DNA of 64,000 bases from NCBI GenBank assembly GCA_902634775.1, contig CACPLG010000003.1, positions 1 through 64,000 on the forward strand, read 5' to 3'. This document shows positions 9,216-21,186 of the stretch, piece by piece. Made by a program: the position numbers and the translations under genes. Below the pieces are notes generated by a model that had not been told where the DNA came from, ran no database searches, and saw nothing but the letters and a program-made list of their open reading frames with translations. How positions within the stretch are numbered: position 1 is the stretch's first letter; each line of letters opens with the position of its first letter. This stretch comes from an uncultured Pelagibacteraceae bacterium. Its GTDB lineage: Bacteria > Pseudomonadota > Alphaproteobacteria > Pelagibacterales > Pelagibacteraceae.

Positions 9216-12200
9216 ATGAAAAAAGAACTTAAAGATTTATTTAAAAACACAGAGATATCAGACTCGCAGAATTTTAATAGTATTAAAATTTCATTAGCAA
9301 GCCCTGAAAAGATAAAGTCATGGACATATGGTGAAATTAAAAAACCTGAAACAATTAACTATAGAACATTTAGACCAGAAAAAGACGGTCTATTCTGCGC
9401 AAGAATTTTTGGACCAATAAAAGATTACGAATGTTTGTGTGGAAAATACAAAAGAATGAAATTCAGAGGTATTATATGTGAAAAATGTGGTGTTGAAGTG
9501 ACTAAATCAAATGTTAGACGTGAAAGGATGGGTCATATAAATCTTGCGACACCAGTGGCACATATCTGGTTCCTTAAATCTTTACCAAGTAGAATTTCTC
9601 TAGCAATAGATATGAAACTAAAAGAGGTTGAACGAGTGCTTTATTTTGAAAACTTCATAGTCATTGAACCTGGTCTTACCGGCTTAAAAAAGAACCAATT
9701 ATTATCTGAAGATGAGTTAATAAAATACCAAAATGAATATGGCGATGAGTCTTTTACCGCAGGTATTGGAGCAGAAGCTATACTAGAAATACTAAAGAAT
9801 ATAAACCTAGAGCAAGAAAGAGAAATTCTTGTAAAGAATATTAATGAAACAAAGTCTAAAGTTTCAGAGGAGAGATCGATAAAAAGGTTAAAACTAATTG
9901 ACTCATTTATTAAAACTGGGAACAAACCTGAATGGATGATTTTAACAGTGATACCTGTGATACCACCAGAGCTTAGACCTTTAGTACCATTAGATGGGGG
10001 TAGATTTGCTACTTCAGATTTAAATGATTTATATAGACGAGTTATTAATAGAAATAATCGACTTAAAAGATTAATGGATCTAAAGGCTCCAGATATAATT
10101 GTCAGAAATGAAAAAAGAATGTTGCAGGAGTCAGTTGATGCCCTATTTGATAATGGAAGAAGAGGAAGAGTAATTACGGGAACTGGAAAACGTCCACTAA
10201 AATCTTTAGCGGAAATGCTTAAAGGAAAACAAGGTAGATTTAGACAGAACCTTTTGGGTAAAAGAGTAGATTATTCTGGAAGGTCAGTAATAGTAGTAGG
10301 TCCAGATCTTAAATTGCACGAATGTGGTTTGCCAAAAAAAATGGCCCTAGAATTATTTAAACCTTTTTTATATGCAAGACTAAATAAACTTGGTTTAGCG
10401 TCTACAATTAAACAAGCTAAAAAACTAGTTGAAAAAGAAACTAATGCTGTTTGGGATGCATTAGAAGTCATTGTAAGAGAGCATCCAGTTATACTGAATA
10501 GAGCGCCAACACTTCATAGGCTAGGTGTTCAGGCTTTTGAACCAAAATTAATAGAAGGAGATGCAATTGAATTGCATCCTCTAACTTGTGCTGCATTTAA
10601 TGCTGATTTCGATGGAGACCAAATGGCAGTGCATATTCCACTAAGTTTAGAAGCGCAACTGGAAGCTAGAGTTTTAATGATGTCTACTAATAATATTTTA
10701 AGTCCATCGAACGGTAAGCCGATTATAGTTCCCAGCCAAGATATGATACTTGGAATTTACTATTTGTCTCTCCCTCCATATCAGGAGAAGAAAATTGAAG
10801 GTTATTTTGTAAATAATTCTGAAATCGAGCAAGGTTTAGAGTCTGGAAAAATAAAAATACACTCTAGGATTATATCAAGATTTGAAACAGTGGATGAAAA
10901 AGGTAAACAATTATTTGAAAAACATACTAGTACAGCGGGTAGATTTTTGTTGGCAAATCTTTTACCAAAAAACAAAGATATCAAATTTTCTTTAATTGAC
11001 AGAGTTTTACCTAAAAAAGTTGTTTCAGAAATAATTGATTTTGTTTTTAGATACACAGGTCAAAAAAGTACTGTAATCTTCTGTGATAAATTAAAAGATC
11101 TAGGATTTAAGCATGCGTTCAAGGCAGGTATTTCTTTTGGTAAAGATGATCTAATTATACCAAATAATAAAGAACAGTTGATCGATGAAACTAAACAATT
11201 AATAAAAGATTATGAAAACCAGTATTCTGAGGGATTAATTACTAGAGGCGAAAAGTACAATAAAGTTGTTGATGCTTGGTCTAAATGTACTGATAAAGTT
11301 GCATCTGAAATGATGAAAGGAATATCAGCAACTAACAAATCTGAAAAAGGATTAGATATTAATTCCGTTTTCATGATGGCAGATTCTGGTGCAAGAGGTT
11401 CAGCCGCTCAAATGAAACAATTAGCTGGTATGAGAGGTTTAATTGCAAAACCATCAGGTGAAATCATTGAGTCACCGATTACATCTAATTTTAAGGAAGG
11501 TCTAACAGCTCTTGAATACTTTAATTCTACTCACGGTGCTAGAAAAGGATTAGCTGATACCGCATTAAAAACTGCTAATTCAGGTTATCTAACAAGACGA
11601 TTATGTGATGTTGCTCAAGATTTAACTGTAACTAAAAAAGAATGTGATATTAAAAGCCGAGGAAATATAACTCTATCCGAAATTATTGAAGGTGGTAATA
11701 TAATAGTAAGTTTATCAGAGAGAGCTTTAGGAAGAGTAGTAGCTGCAGATGTAAAAAATCCAATTTCTGGCGAAGTAGTTATCAAAAAAGGTCATTTAAT
11801 TGATGAAGCAGATTGTGAAAAAATAGATGCAGCAGGAGTTAAATCTATAAAAGTTTATTCTGTGATTACATGTGGCTCTAAAGAGGGAGTTTGTGCAACA
11901 TGTTATGGTCGGGATCTTTCAAGAGGTAAAATGGTAAATGTAGGAGAGGCAATCGGTATGATCTCTGCACAGTCAATAGGTGAACCTGGAACTCAATTAA
12001 CAATGAGAACCTTTCACGTTGGTGGAACTGCTTCAATAAAACAAGAATCTCAAATTGTAAGTAAAAGTGATGGAATTTTAAAGGTAATAAACACTAATCT
12101 TCTTGAAGATTCTAAGAAAAATTTGATTGTTATGGGTAGAAATACTCAAATTAGTTTAGAAGACGATAAAGGTGTGCAAATTGCAATTTACAAAGTTCCG

Positions 12201-13385
12201 TATGGCTCAAAACTGTTTTTCAAAAATGAGGATAAAGTAAAGAAAAATTCTAAAATTTGTGAGTGGGATCCATATACCACACCAGTTATTGCTGAAAAAA
12301 GCGGAATAGCAAACTTCGTAGATTTAATTGATGGTGTTTCACTCTCTGAAACGCTTGATGACACCACTGGCATTACATCAAAATCTGTAATTGACTGGCG
12401 ATCTCAATCAAAAAATACAGATTTAAAACCAAGAATTACTTTAAGAGATGAAAAAGGAAATGTTATAAAAAAAGCTGATGACAATGAGGCAAGATATTAT
12501 CTTGTGCCAGACTCAATTCTTTCAGTTAAAGATGGACAAAAAATATTTGCTGGTGATGTAATAGCTCGTTTACCTAAAGAAACATCAAAAACAAAAGATA
12601 TTACTGGAGGTCTACCTAGGGTAGCTGAATTATTTGAAGCACGTAAAGCAAAAGATAGTGCGATAATTGCAGAAAATAATGGTAAAGTAATTTTTGGTAA
12701 AGAGGTTCGTGGCAAACAAAGAGTCTCGATAGTATCATCAAATGGAGAAAGTTCGAACTATCTAATTCCAAAAGGGAAACATATTAATTTTAATCAGGGT
12801 GAAGAAATTAAAAAAGGTGAATACTTATTAGATGGACAACCTTTGCCGCACGATATTTTAAGAATACTAGGTATTGAAGAATTAACAGAATACTTTGTTA
12901 ACCAAGTACAAGAAGTTTATAGATTACAGGGAGTAATTATAAACGATAAACACATTGAAACTATATTAAGACAGATGTTAAAAAAGGTTGAGATTAAAAC
13001 ATCTGGAGACTCAGATTTATTACCTGGTGAAATTATTGATAGATTTAAATTTGATAGTATGAATGAGCAACTTAAAAAAGATGGAAAAAAATCAGCTTTT
13101 GGTGAACGAGTTTTAATGGGTATTACTAAAGCATCACTACAAACAGACTCATTTATTTCTGCAGCTTCGTTTCAGGAGACAACACGAGTTCTTACTGACG
13201 CAGCTATCAGAGGTAAAGTTGACACATTAGTTGGTTTAAAAGAGAACGTGATAGTTGGAAGATTAGTTCCAGCTGGAACAGGCTCGATTAAGAATAAGTG
13301 GAACAAAAAAGCCCTTGATGATGATCAAAAATTCATTGCTGAACAAGAAAAGATTGAACAGCCAGAAACCCCTGTAAATCAATAA
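9216..13385 (+). CDS. rpoC: DNA-directed RNA polymerase subunit beta'
   Basis: Complete beta' of 1389 aa. The N-terminal zinc-binding cysteines are C73, C75, C88 and C91. The catalytic Mg-binding loop [12 protein letters not shown] begins near residue 462. The second zinc site ([13 protein letters not shown]) and the trigger loop region ([16 protein letters not shown]) follow. The gene lies two bases after rpoB and is followed by the 150-base gap that holds the rpsL promoter and leader. Confidence 0.99.
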   Translation: MKKELKDLFKNTEISDSQNFNSIKISLASPEKIKSWTYGEIKKPETINYRTFRPEKDGLFCARIFGPIKDYECLCGKYKRMKFRGIICEKCGVEVTKSNVRRERMGHINLATPVAHIWFLKSLPSRISLAIDMKLKEVERVLYFENFIVIEPGLTGLKKNQLLSEDELIKYQNEYGDESFTAGIGAEAILEILKNINLEQEREILVKNINETKSKVSEERSIKRLKLIDSFIKTGNKPEWMILTVIPVIPPELRPLVPLDGGRFATSDLNDLYRRVINRNNRLKRLMDLKAPDIIVRNEKRMLQESVDALFDNGRRGRVITGTGKRPLKSLAEMLKGKQGRFRQNLLGKRVDYSGRSVIVVGPDLKLHECGLPKKMALELFKPFLYARLNKLGLASTIKQAKKLVEKETNAVWDALEVIVREHPVILNRAPTLHRLGVQAFEPKLIEGDAIELHPLTCAAFNADFDGDQMAVHIPLSLEAQLEARVLMMSTNNILSPSNGKPIIVPSQDMILGIYYLSLPPYQEKKIEGYFVNNSEIEQGLESGKIKIHSRIISRFETVDEKGKQLFEKHTSTAGRFLLANLLPKNKDIKFSLIDRVLPKKVVSEIIDFVFRYTGQKSTVIFCDKLKDLGFKHAFKAGISFGKDDLIIPNNKEQLIDETKQLIKDYENQYSEGLITRGEKYNKVVDAWSKCTDKVASEMMKGISATNKSEKGLDINSVFMMADSGARGSAAQMKQLAGMRGLIAKPSGEIIESPITSNFKEGLTALEYFNSTHGARKGLADTALKTANSGYLTRRLCDVAQDLTVTKKECDIKSRGNITLSEIIEGGNIIVSLSERALGRVVAADVKNPISGEVVIKKGHLIDEADCEKIDAAGVKSIKVYSVITCGSKEGVCATCYGRDLSRGKMVNVGEAIGMISAQSIGEPGTQLTMRTFHVGGTASIKQESQIVSKSDGILKVINTNLLEDSKKNLIVMGRNTQISLEDDKGVQIAIYKVPYGSKLFFKNEDKVKKNSKICEWDPYTTPVIAEKSGIANFVDLIDGVSLSETLDDTTGITSKSVIDWRSQSKNTDLKPRITLRDEKGNVIKKADDNEARYYLVPDSILSVKDGQKIFAGDVIARLPKETSKTKDITGGLPRVAELFEARKAKDSAIIAENNGKVIFGKEVRGKQRVSIVSSNGESSNYLIPKGKHINFNQGEEIKKGEYLLDGQPLPHDILRILGIEELTEYFVNQVQEVYRLQGVIINDKHIETILRQMLKKVEIKTSGDSDLLPGEIIDRFKFDSMNEQLKKDGKKSAFGERVLMGITKASLQTDSFISAASFQETTRVLTDAAIRGKVDTLVGLKENVIVGRLVPAGTGSIKNKWNKKALDDDQKFIAEQEKIEQPETPVNQ

Positions 13386-13414
13386 TAATTTAACACTAAA
13401 TTTCTCGTTTTAGT

Positions 13415-13442
13415 TTGACAAATTACGAAACTATAGTATTTT
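13415..13442 (+). promoter_or_regulatory. Candidate promoter upstream of rpsL
   Basis: A perfect -35 TTGACA (13415-13420) is followed after 16 bases by TATTTT (13437-13442). It sits in one of the few real intergenic gaps of the translation block, 30 bases after the rpoC stop. Transcription would start near 13449, at the edge of the potential leader structure. A nearer TATAGT (13432) has poor spacing. Confidence 0.6.
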
Positions 13443-13443
13443 C

Positions 13444-13526
13444 ACCAAGAATTTTGGTTGGAATGTAGTGCCCTTGTAGCACTAAACGCTACCATACACA
13501 GGTCACTAAAGTATTTCATCCAAAAT
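13444..13526 (+). promoter_or_regulatory. Candidate structured rpsL leader RNA
   Basis: Several exclusive pairings are visible. ACCAA/TTGGT (13444-13458) forms a hairpin around GAATT. ATTTTGG (13451-13457) can instead pair with CCAAAAT (13520-13526), closing a domain just ahead of the start codon. Inside it, AGTGC (13467-13471) pairs with GCACT (13479-13483). CACTAAA occurs twice (13480-13486, 13504-13510), and TAGTG (13466-13470) could pair with either copy. A regulatory role is inference. Confidence 0.4.
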
Positions 13527-13535
13527 AAAATTATT

Positions 13536-13907
13536 ATGCCAACAATTAACCAATTGTTAAGAAAAAAAAGAATTAAACCTAAGGCTAGGGATAGAGTCCC
13601 TGCATTAGAAAAATCTCCACAGAAGAGAGGTGTCTGTGTAAAAGTTTATACAACCACACCTAAAAAACCTAACTCAGCTTTAAGAAAAGTTGCACGGGTA
13701 AGACTTTCAAATGGTCATGAAGTAACTTCTTATATTCCAGGAGAAGGTCACAACCTTCAAGAACACTCAGTTGTTTTAATAAGAGGAGGTAGAGTGAAAG
13801 ACTTGCCTGGAGTACGATATCATATCTTAAGAGGTAATCTAGACACCCAAGGTGTGACAGGAAGAAAACAACAAAGATCTAAATACGGTGCAAAAAAAGG
13901 TAAATAA
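13536..13907 (+). CDS. rpsL: 30S ribosomal protein S12
   Basis: S12 of 123 aa, the decoding-centre protein. It starts [13 protein letters not shown] as in the family; the frame stays open upstream to 13458, but the extra residues are not S12-like. [11 protein letters not shown] (residues 41-51, with the streptomycin-related K43) and [12 protein letters not shown] (K88, D89) are intact, the wild-type drug-sensitive residues. First gene of the rpsL-rpsG-fusA group. Confidence 0.98.
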   Translation: MPTINQLLRKKRIKPKARDRVPALEKSPQKRGVCVKVYTTTPKKPNSALRKVARVRLSNGHEVTSYIPGEGHNLQEHSVVLIRGGRVKDLPGVRYHILRGNLDTQGVTGRKQQRSKYGAKKGK

Positions 13908-13909
13908 AA

Positions 13910-14380
13910 ATGTCTAGAAAAAAAAGTGCTCCCAAAAAACTTAATGTTGTTGATCCAAAATATAAGTCAGTAATAATTCCAAAATTAATAAATTCATTAA
14001 TGTATGACGGAAAAAAAACCATTGCTGAAAAAATTGTTTACGATGCAATAGATAAAATAAAATCTAAATCAAAAGATGAACCAATCACAGTTTTCAACCA
14101 AGCTATTAGTAATATTAAACCTACTGTTGAAGTAAGATCTAGAAGGGTTGGTGGTGCTACTTACCAAGTCCCAGTAGAAGTAAAAGCAAAAAGATCGCAA
14201 GCACTAGCAATAAGATGGTTAATAGACGCCTCAAGAAAAAGAAAAGATAAAAATATGTCTGATAAAATCTTTAATGAAATTTTTGACGCTTATCAAAACA
14301 GAGGTTCAGCAATTAAAAAGAAAGAGGATACACATAAAATGGCAGAGTCAAACAAAGCCTTTGCTCATTTTAGATGGTAA
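13910..14380 (+). CDS. rpsG: 30S ribosomal protein S7
   Basis: S7 of 156 aa, which nucleates assembly of the 30S head. The conserved [19 protein letters not shown] segment is present around residues 74-92, and the protein ends in the usual AHFRW. Only two bases separate it from rpsL. The S7 autoregulatory site of E. coli, in the rpsL-rpsG gap, has no space here. Confidence 0.98.
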   Translation: MSRKKSAPKKLNVVDPKYKSVIIPKLINSLMYDGKKTIAEKIVYDAIDKIKSKSKDEPITVFNQAISNIKPTVEVRSRRVGGATYQVPVEVKAKRSQALAIRWLIDASRKRKDKNMSDKIFNEIFDAYQNRGSAIKKKEDTHKMAESNKAFAHFRW

Positions 14381-14386
14381 GAAAAT

Positions 14387-16471
14387 ATGCCCAGAACTCA
14401 TAAATTAAATATGTACAGAAACATTGGTATCATGGCGCACATTGATGCAGGTAAAACTACTACAACTGAAAGAATTCTTTATTATACTGGTAAGAGTCAC
14501 AAGATTGGTGAAGTCCATGATGGTGCTGCTACTATGGACTGGATGGAACAAGAGCAAGAAAGAGGTATAACAATTACCTCAGCTGCTACTACATGTTTTT
14601 GGAGAGATCATAGAATTAATATTATCGATACACCAGGACACGTTGATTTTACAATTGAAGTAGAGAGATCATTAAAAGTATTAGACGGAGCTGTAGCAGT
14701 TTTCGATGGCGTAGCTGGAGTAGAGCCACAGTCTGAAACAGTGTGGAGACAAGCTGATAAATATAAAGTTCCAAGAATTTGTTTTGTAAATAAATTAGAC
14801 AGAACCGGCGCTGATTTCTTTAGATGCGTAGATATGATTAAGGATAGACTAGGGGCTAAACCTATGGTCATGCAAATCCCAATTGGTATTGAGTCATCAT
14901 TACAGGGTGTTGTTGATTTAGTAAAAATGAAAGCAATTGTATGGAAAAATGAGGACTTAGGTGCCGCTTGGGAAGAAAAAGAAATTCCAGAAGATTTAAA
15001 AGAAATTTGTGAAAAATATAGACAAGAACTTGTTGAGTCAGCTGTAGAGCAAGATGAGAAACTAATGGAGAGCTATTTAAACGGTGATCAAATTAAAAAT
15101 GAAGATTTAATTAGATGTGTAAGAAAAGGTTGCTTAAACTTTGATTTTGTTCCAGTTCTAACTGGATCTGCATTTAAAAATAAAGGGGTGCAACCTCTAT
15201 TGGATGCTGTAGTTGACTACTTACCAAGCCCAGAAGATATTGGTTCAATTAAAGGAACAAAACCTGGATCAGAAGATGTTGTTGAAATGAAATTTGAAGA
15301 TGGCGCTCCTTTTTCAGCACTAGCTTTTAAAGTTGCAAACGATCCATTTGTTGGATCTTTGACGTTTATTAGAATTTATTCAGGAACAGTTAAATCAGGT
15401 ACTGGTATTTACAACACATCAAAAGATAAAGAAGAAAGAGTTGGAAGAATGCTTTTAATGCACGCAAACTCTAGAGAAGATATAAAAGAAGCAAATGCAG
15501 GTGATATAGTTGCTCTGGCTGGCTTAAAATATACCATAACTGGTCATACTTTAGCTGATGAAGAAAGTCCTGTTTTATTAGAACCAATGGAGTTTCCAGA
15601 TCCAGTTATTGAAATCGCTGTTGAGCCTAAGACTAAAGGAGATCAAGAAAAAATGGGTGAGGCTCTAGGTAGATTAGCCAAAGAAGATCCGTCTTTTAGA
15701 GTTACATCTGATGAAGAGTCTGGACAAACAATTATCAAAGGGATGGGCGAACTTCATTTAGATATAATCGTAGATAGGATGAAAAGAGAATTTAAAGTAG
15801 AGGCAAATGTTGGTGCTCCTCAAGTAGCATACAGAGAAACAATTCTTAAACAATCAGAGTTTGATTACACACATAAAAAACAAAGCGGTGGTGCTGGTCA
15901 ATTTGCAAGAGTAAAACTTTCAATTGAACCTTTGGAGCCTGGCAAAGGAAGAGAAGTTGAAAGTAAAATTAAAGGCGGTGCTATTCCAAAAGAGTTTATA
16001 CCAGGTGTTGAAAAAGGTATTGAGACTGTTTCAGACAGTGGAATATTGGCTGGCTTTCCAATTATTGATTACAAAGTGACAATTCTTGATGGATTACACC
16101 ACGATGTCGACTCAAGTGTTTTAGCTTTTGAATTGGCTTCGAGACAATGTTTTAAAGAAGCTTGCAACAGAGCAACTTTAAAATTACTTGAACCAATTAT
16201 GAGGGTCGAAGTTGTAACACCGGAAGATTATATGGGTGATGTGATAGGTGATCTTAATAGTAGACGAGGACAGATAAATACCCAAGAACAGAGAGGTAAC
16301 GCTACAGTAATCACAGCAATGGTTCCATTAGCAAATATGTTTGGATATATAAATGCACTAAGATCCATGTCTCAAGGAAGAGCACAATACTCCATGTTCT
16401 TTGATCACTACGATAAAGTTCCACAAAATGTTCAAGATGAAGTTACAAAAAAGACAGGTTCAAATGGATAA
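14387..16471 (+). CDS. fusA: Elongation factor G
   Basis: EF-G of 694 aa, the translocase GTPase. The P-loop [12 protein letters not shown] is at residues 17-28, [11 protein letters not shown] is switch I, DTPGHVDF is G3 and NKLDR is G4. Domains II-V are complete, including [12 protein letters not shown] and the C-terminal [20 protein letters not shown]. The gene runs into rpsJ with an 8-base overlap. No tuf follows, unlike the classical str operon. Confidence 0.99.
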   Translation: MPRTHKLNMYRNIGIMAHIDAGKTTTTERILYYTGKSHKIGEVHDGAATMDWMEQEQERGITITSAATTCFWRDHRINIIDTPGHVDFTIEVERSLKVLDGAVAVFDGVAGVEPQSETVWRQADKYKVPRICFVNKLDRTGADFFRCVDMIKDRLGAKPMVMQIPIGIESSLQGVVDLVKMKAIVWKNEDLGAAWEEKEIPEDLKEICEKYRQELVESAVEQDEKLMESYLNGDQIKNEDLIRCVRKGCLNFDFVPVLTGSAFKNKGVQPLLDAVVDYLPSPEDIGSIKGTKPGSEDVVEMKFEDGAPFSALAFKVANDPFVGSLTFIRIYSGTVKSGTGIYNTSKDKEERVGRMLLMHANSREDIKEANAGDIVALAGLKYTITGHTLADEESPVLLEPMEFPDPVIEIAVEPKTKGDQEKMGEALGRLAKEDPSFRVTSDEESGQTIIKGMGELHLDIIVDRMKREFKVEANVGAPQVAYRETILKQSEFDYTHKKQSGGAGQFARVKLSIEPLEPGKGREVESKIKGGAIPKEFIPGVEKGIETVSDSGILAGFPIIDYKVTILDGLHHDVDSSVLAFELASRQCFKEACNRATLKLLEPIMRVEVVTPEDYMGDVIGDLNSRRGQINTQEQRGNATVITAMVPLANMFGYINALRSMSQGRAQYSMFFDHYDKVPQNVQDEVTKKTGSNG

Positions 16472-16772
16472 ACAAAATATTAGAATAAAATTAAGAGCCT
16501 ACGATAACAAAGTACTAGATCAATCAACTGAAGAAATAGTTAATACAGTTAAAAGAACTGGTGCAAACATTAAAGGACCTATCCCGTTACCAACGAAAAT
16601 TGAAAGATATACAGTATTAAGATCACCTCATATTGACAAAAAAAGTCGAGAACAATTCGAAACAAGAACTCACAAAAGATTAATAGATATTATAGAGCCA
16701 ACACCGCAAACTGTTGAAGCTTTGATGAAATTAGACTTGGCTTCAGGTGTAGATGTGGAGATTAAAATATGA
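16464..16772 (+). CDS. rpsJ: 30S ribosomal protein S10
   Basis: S10 of 102 aa, beginning [19 protein letters not shown]. The frame extends upstream inside fusA, but the conserved start is the ATG at 16464, within the last eight bases of fus[14 protein letters not shown] and THKRLIDI are the family motifs. It also contacts NusG/NusB in antitermination complexes. No S10 leader is possible because the gene starts inside fusA. Confidence 0.97.
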   Translation: MDKQNIRIKLRAYDNKVLDQSTEEIVNTVKRTGANIKGPIPLPTKIERYTVLRSPHIDKKSREQFETRTHKRLIDIIEPTPQTVEALMKLDLASGVDVEIKI

Positions 16773-17482
16773 TTCAAGAAATTGGACTTATCGGAAAGAA
16801 AATTGGTATGACAAGAGAATTTTATAAATCTGGCCAGTCTGTGCCTGTTACAGCTGTCAAAATTGATAAAGGAAGGATAATTCAATTAATTTCAAAGGAT
16901 CAAAGAGGCTATAACGCTATTCAAGTTGGTTTTGGAAAAATTAAAAATTCAAAACTTTCAAAACAAATGAAAGGTTTCTTCTCTAAAAAAAATACTGAAC
17001 CTAAAAAAGTTTTAAAAGAATTTAGAGTGTCTAAGTTAGATAATTACAAAGAAGGCAATGAACTAGGTCTTGAAATTTTTAAAGATGCAAAATTTGTTGA
17101 TGTTCGTTCAAAAACTATTGGTAAAGGATTTGCAGGAGCTATGAAAAGACATAATTTTGCAGGTCTAAGAGCATCACATGGTGTTTCAATTTCTCATAGA
17201 GCACATGGTTCAACAGGTCAAAACCAGGACCCAGGTAAAGTTTTTAAAGGAAAAAAAATGGCAGGTCATATGGGAAGCAAAATGAGAACTAAGCAAAATA
17301 TTGAAATTATCAAAACTGATTTAGAAAATGATATAATGTATTTAAAAGGATCAATTCCTGGTTCAAAAAATACTGAAGTTTTAGTTAAGCAGTCAGTTAA
17401 AAATATTAGAAAACTTACAATGTCAGAAAAAATTGAAAAAATGGAAAAATTAAAAAAAGTTCCAGAAAAGAAGAAAAAATAA
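16769..17482 (+). CDS. rplC: 50S ribosomal protein L3
   Basis: L3 of 237 aa. [12 protein letters not shown] is at the N-terminus, and the long loop near the peptidyl-transferase centre carries [23 protein letters not shown]. The C-terminal 25 residues form a lysine-rich tail beyond the normal domain. It overlaps rpsJ by four bases (ATGA). Confidence 0.97.
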   Translation: MIQEIGLIGKKIGMTREFYKSGQSVPVTAVKIDKGRIIQLISKDQRGYNAIQVGFGKIKNSKLSKQMKGFFSKKNTEPKKVLKEFRVSKLDNYKEGNELGLEIFKDAKFVDVRSKTIGKGFAGAMKRHNFAGLRASHGVSISHRAHGSTGQNQDPGKVFKGKKMAGHMGSKMRTKQNIEIIKTDLENDIMYLKGSIPGSKNTEVLVKQSVKNIRKLTMSEKIEKMEKLKKVPEKKKK

Positions 17483-18106
17483 ATGAAAATAGAAAAATTA
17501 AATCTTGATGGAAAAAAAAGCTCAGTTGAAGTTAAAGATTCAATCTTTTCGTCGAAAATCAATGAGAAATTAATAAGTTCTGTCATTTATAAGACTAACG
17601 CTAATTACAAAGGAAGAAGCTCCAAAACTAAACAAAAGAATGAAATTATTGGATCTACCTCAAAAATTTATGCACAAAAAGGAACTGGTAATGCAAGACA
17701 CGCTAGTAGAAAAGCTCCAATTTTTGTTGGTGGTGGTATAGCTCATGGTCCAAAAGGAAGAAATAGTTATAAAACCAGAAAATTAAACAAAAATGAAAAA
17801 AGACAGAGCATTAGTTCTATTTTGTCAAAAAAATTGAAACTGAAAGAAGTAATTGTTTTCGATGACTTTTCTAAAGAAATAAAAAAAACAAAAGAAATGG
17901 ACAAAATTTTGAAAAAGTTTGATGCTAAGAACTCAATTTTGATTTTAGATAAAAATTCTAAAGATAAAATATTTAGAGCAACAAAAAACATACCCAACGT
18001 AAAATGCACAGATATAGGTCATTTCAGTGCATACGATATTTTAAAATTTAAAAAAATTATTTTTACAGAAACATCAGTTAAAGAATTAGAGAAAAGGTAT
18101 AATTAA
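17483..18106 (+). CDS. rplD: 50S ribosomal protein L4
   Basis: L4 of 207 aa. The internal tunnel loop GSTSKIYAQKGTGNARHAS and the following GGGIAHGPKGR are intact. It starts immediately after the rplC stop. In E. coli L4 represses the S10 operon through the S10 leader, for which there is no space here. Confidence 0.96.
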   Translation: MKIEKLNLDGKKSSVEVKDSIFSSKINEKLISSVIYKTNANYKGRSSKTKQKNEIIGSTSKIYAQKGTGNARHASRKAPIFVGGGIAHGPKGRNSYKTRKLNKNEKRQSISSILSKKLKLKEVIVFDDFSKEIKKTKEMDKILKKFDAKNSILILDKNSKDKIFRATKNIPNVKCTDIGHFSAYDILKFKKIIFTETSVKELEKRYN

Positions 18107-18399
18107 TGAATAAAGTGAGCTTATACGACACAATAATTTCCCCAGTTATTACTGAGAAGTCTTCAAACATGTCTACTCAAAATAAGATTGTTTTTAAAGT
18201 CAGAGATGATGCTAACAAAAAAACTTTAAAGAAAAATATTGAAAAAATATTTAAAGTAAATGTAGTAAAAGTAAACATTATTAACAAAAAATCTATTTTG
18301 AAATTTACCAGAGGCAGAAAGAGCAGAGTCAAAGGTTACAAAAAGGCAGTAATTACATTAAAAAAAGGTCAATCTATTGATCTAACAACAGGAATATAA
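18106..18399 (+). CDS. rplW: 50S ribosomal protein L23
   Basis: L23 of 97 aa, located at the polypeptide exit and docking trigger factor and SRP. It begins with YDTIISPVITEKS and contains the K.VN..N....K..R.G segment (VKVNIINKKSILKFTRGR). It overlaps rplD by one base. Confidence 0.95.
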   Translation: MNKVSLYDTIISPVITEKSSNMSTQNKIVFKVRDDANKKTLKKNIEKIFKVNVVKVNIINKKSILKFTRGRKSRVKGYKKAVITLKKGQSIDLTTGI

Positions 18400-18400
18400 A

Positions 18401-19234
18401 ATGGCATTAAAAACATTCAAACCTTATACTAAATCTGTGAGAGGAACCATTCTTGTTGATAGAAAAAATCTTTGGAAAGGCAAACCATTTAAACCTCTTA
18501 CATCAGTAAAAAATTCATCAAGTGGAAGAAACAATCTTGGAAGAATAACAGCTAGAAATGTTGGTGGTGGACATAAGCAAAAATATAGAAATGTTGATTT
18601 TTATAGAAAAAAATTCGGTGAAAAAGCTGAGGTAGAAAGAATTGAATACGATCCTAATAGGTCATGTCACATAATGTTAGTTAAATTTCCTGATGGCGAG
18701 AGGTATTACTATTTAGCGCCCCAAGAAATTAAAGTTGGTGATAAAGTCTCAAATGGACCAAATTCTGAAATCAAAGTAGGAAATTGCTTACCCTTATCTG
18801 AAATACCTGTTGGTATTGATATACATAATGTAGAAATTAATCCTGGTGGCGGCGGAAAAATTGCCAGATCTGCGGGAACATCCGTTTCTATTTCAGGTAA
18901 TGATGGGAGTTATTCAATTGTTAAAATGGCATCAGGAGAGGTTAGAAGAATTGATTCTAGGGCAATGGCCACTATTGGAGTTCTTTCAAACCCTGATCAA
19001 AAAAATATTAAGATTGGTAAAGCTGGCAGATCAAGATGGCTTGGTAGAAGACCCCACACAAGAGGTGTTGTGATGAATCCAGTTGATCACCCTCATGGTG
19101 GTGGTGAAGGTAAATCTGCGGGTGGTAGACACCCTGTTTCCAGAAAAGGTCAATCTGCAAAAGGTTTGAAAACAAGAGACAATAAAAGAACAGATAAATT
19201 TATAATTCGAAGAAGAAAGAAAAAGAAAGGTTAA
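18401..19234 (+). CDS. rplB: 50S ribosomal protein L2
   Basis: L2 of 277 aa. [20 protein letters not shown] is in the N-terminal part, and the C-terminal [19 protein letters not shown] holds the conserved histidine loop near the peptidyl-transferase centre. Ends in an arginine/lysine-rich tail. One base separates it from rplW. Confidence 0.99.
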   Translation: MALKTFKPYTKSVRGTILVDRKNLWKGKPFKPLTSVKNSSSGRNNLGRITARNVGGGHKQKYRNVDFYRKKFGEKAEVERIEYDPNRSCHIMLVKFPDGERYYYLAPQEIKVGDKVSNGPNSEIKVGNCLPLSEIPVGIDIHNVEINPGGGGKIARSAGTSVSISGNDGSYSIVKMASGEVRRIDSRAMATIGVLSNPDQKNIKIGKAGRSRWLGRRPHTRGVVMNPVDHPHGGGEGKSAGGRHPVSRKGQSAKGLKTRDNKRTDKFIIRRRKKKKG

Positions 19235-19235
19235 A

Positions 19236-19541
19236 ATGACTAGATCAGTTTGGAAAGGTCCATTTGTTGAAGAAAGCTTAATTAAAAAAGCTGAAAAACA
19301 AAAAAATGAGTCTGGTAAAAAACCTATTAAAACTTGGTCAAGAAAATCAACAATAATTCCAGATTTTGTTGGTTTAAGTTTTTTAATTTATAATGGTAAA
19401 AAGTTTATTCCACTTACCGTATCTGAAGATATGGTTGGTCATAAATTTGGAGAATTTGCTCCAACAAGACAGTTTTTTGGTCATACTCCAGCCGATAAAA
19501 AAGCCAAGGCTGAAGAAACTAAACCTGCAGAGAAGAAATAA
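19236..19541 (+). CDS. rpsS: 30S ribosomal protein S19
   Basis: S19 of 101 aa. [10 protein letters not shown] at the start, [15 protein letters not shown] in the middle and [12 protein letters not shown] near residue 68 define the family. About 15 extra residues rich in Lys, Ala and Glu follow the usual C-terminus. Confidence 0.97.
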   Translation: MTRSVWKGPFVEESLIKKAEKQKNESGKKPIKTWSRKSTIIPDFVGLSFLIYNGKKFIPLTVSEDMVGHKFGEFAPTRQFFGHTPADKKAKAEETKPAEKK

Positions 19542-19543
19542 AA

Positions 19544-19939
19544 ATGAGCAAAAAAGATAAAAAAGAAACAAATTTAGTAAGGTCAGTAAATAAAAATATT
19601 AGATCTAGTACTAGAAAGCTTAATCCAATTTTAAAAGGTATTGTTGGAAAAAAAGTTGATTTAGCTATCAGAGATCTTGATTTTTCAAATAAAAGAATAT
19701 GTAAGGATATCAAAAAAACCTTATCTTCAGCTATTGCAAATGCAGAGAACAATTTTCAATATGATATTGATAAACTTTTTGTTAAAGAAGCTTACTGTGG
19801 TAAACAAATTACCATGAAAAGGTTTAGACCAAGAGCAAAAGGAAGAGCAGCTCCAATCTTAAAACCATATTCAAATTTAACTATTATATTATCAGAAAAA
19901 TTAAAAACTAAAGAGGTTAAAGATGGGACAAAAGGTTAA
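19544..19939 (+). CDS. rplV: 50S ribosomal protein L22
   Basis: L22 of 131 aa, lining the exit tunnel. The tunnel hairpin region [18 protein letters not shown] is well conserved near residues 90-107, although the N-terminal part is divergent and lysine-rich. The final 17 bases overlap the start of rpsC. Confidence 0.94.
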   Translation: MSKKDKKETNLVRSVNKNIRSSTRKLNPILKGIVGKKVDLAIRDLDFSNKRICKDIKKTLSSAIANAENNFQYDIDKLFVKEAYCGKQITMKRFRPRAKGRAAPILKPYSNLTIILSEKLKTKEVKDGTKG

Positions 19940-20582
19940 TCCTGTAGGTTTAAGATTAGGAGTTAATAGAGGATGGGATTCAGTTTGGTATGCTAAAAAA
20001 AAGGATTTCGGCAAATTTTTAATCGAAGATTTTAAAATAAGAGAATATATTAAAAAAAACGTCATTAACTCTGGGGTTTCAAAAGTGATGATAGAAAGAA
20101 CTTCAAAAAAATGTTTTGTAACAATTTATACTTCAAGACCTGGTTTTGTAATCGGTAAAAAGGGAAGTGATATTGAAAAGATCAAAGAAAAATTATCTAG
20201 ACTAACAACAAATGAAGTAAATCTTAATATTAAAGAAGTAAAAAAACCAGAGACAAACAGTTATTTAGTTGCTGAAAATATATCCCAACAGTTGGTTAAA
20301 AGAATTTCATATAGAAGAGCTATGAAGAGAGCTATGCAGTCAGCATTAAGATTAGGAGCAAAGGGTATAAAGGTGTCAGTAAGTGGAAGACTAGGTGGAA
20401 ACGAAATTGCAAGAACTGAATGGCTAAGAGAAGGAAGCATACCTTCTCATACTTTAAGAGCAGACATAGATTATGCGGAAGCGGAAGCTTTAACTACATA
20501 TGGGATTATTGGTATTAAAGTCTGGATATATAAAGGTGAAATTTTTACAAAAGAATTTAGTCAGGAAACAAACAAGAGATAA
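19923..20582 (+). CDS. rpsC: 30S ribosomal protein S3
   Basis: S3 of 219 aa. [20 protein letters not shown] is the typical start, supporting the ATG that lies 17 bases inside rplV. The KH domain has [16 protein letters not shown], and the C-terminal domain has GLGG-type [14 protein letters not shown]. Confidence 0.98.
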   Translation: MGQKVNPVGLRLGVNRGWDSVWYAKKKDFGKFLIEDFKIREYIKKNVINSGVSKVMIERTSKKCFVTIYTSRPGFVIGKKGSDIEKIKEKLSRLTTNEVNLNIKEVKKPETNSYLVAENISQQLVKRISYRRAMKRAMQSALRLGAKGIKVSVSGRLGGNEIARTEWLREGSIPSHTLRADIDYAEAEALTTYGIIGIKVWIYKGEIFTKEFSQETNKR

Positions 20583-20584
20583 TT

Positions 20585-20995
20585 ATGCTACAACCAACAA
20601 GAACAAAATTTAGAAAAGCTCACAAAGGTCGTATTCACGGAAATGCTTCTAGATGCAATAAAATGAATTATGGTTCTTTTGGATTAAAAGCATTGCAGCC
20701 AGATAGAGTCATTTCTAAACAGATAGAGGCAGCTAGAGTTGCTTTAACAAGACACATGAAAAGACAAGGAAGAGTTTGGACAAGAGTTTTTCCAAATATA
20801 CCTGTTTCAAAAAAACCAACTGAAGTTAGAATGGGAAAAGGTAAAGGATCACCGGAATTTTGGGCATGTAGAGTCAAACCAGGTAGAATTTTATTTGAAG
20901 TAGATGGAGTATCCGAACAAATAGCGAAAGAAGCACTATACAAAGCTTCTGCTAAGCTTCCAATTAAAACCAAGTTCATAAGAAGGATCTCATAA
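20585..20995 (+). CDS. rplP: 50S ribosomal protein L16
   Basis: L16 of 136 aa. It starts [19 protein letters not shown] and carries [20 protein letters not shown]. Normal length. The stop shares one base with the rpmC start. Confidence 0.98.
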   Translation: MLQPTRTKFRKAHKGRIHGNASRCNKMNYGSFGLKALQPDRVISKQIEAARVALTRHMKRQGRVWTRVFPNIPVSKKPTEVRMGKGKGSPEFWACRVKPGRILFEVDGVSEQIAKEALYKASAKLPIKTKFIRRIS

Positions 20996-21186
20996 TGAAG
21001 AAAAATGAAATAAAGAAATTTACTAAGGATCAAGCATTAAAAAATTTAGATAAACTTAAAAAAGATTTGTTTAATTTGAGATTCCAAAAAACAAACGGAC
21101 AACTTACAAATCCATCAAAAATATCTCAAACTAAAAAAAACATCTCAAGAATGAAAACACTAATTGGAAGGAAAAAAAGTGCCTAA
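20995..21186 (+). CDS. rpmC: 50S ribosomal protein L29
   Basis: Small L29 of 63 aa, two antiparallel helices near the tunnel exit. [20 protein letters not shown] is the diagnostic segment. It lies between rplP and rpsQ, in standard order, and overlaps both. Confidence 0.95.
   Translation: MKKNEIKKFTKDQALKNLDKLKKDLFNLRFQKTNGQLTNPSKISQTKKNISRMKTLIGRKKSA

Noticed and set aside
13458..13535. N-terminal extension of rpsL to an upstream ATG
   Set aside because: Residues are not S12-like, and the stretch overlaps the structured leader; the family start is at 13536.
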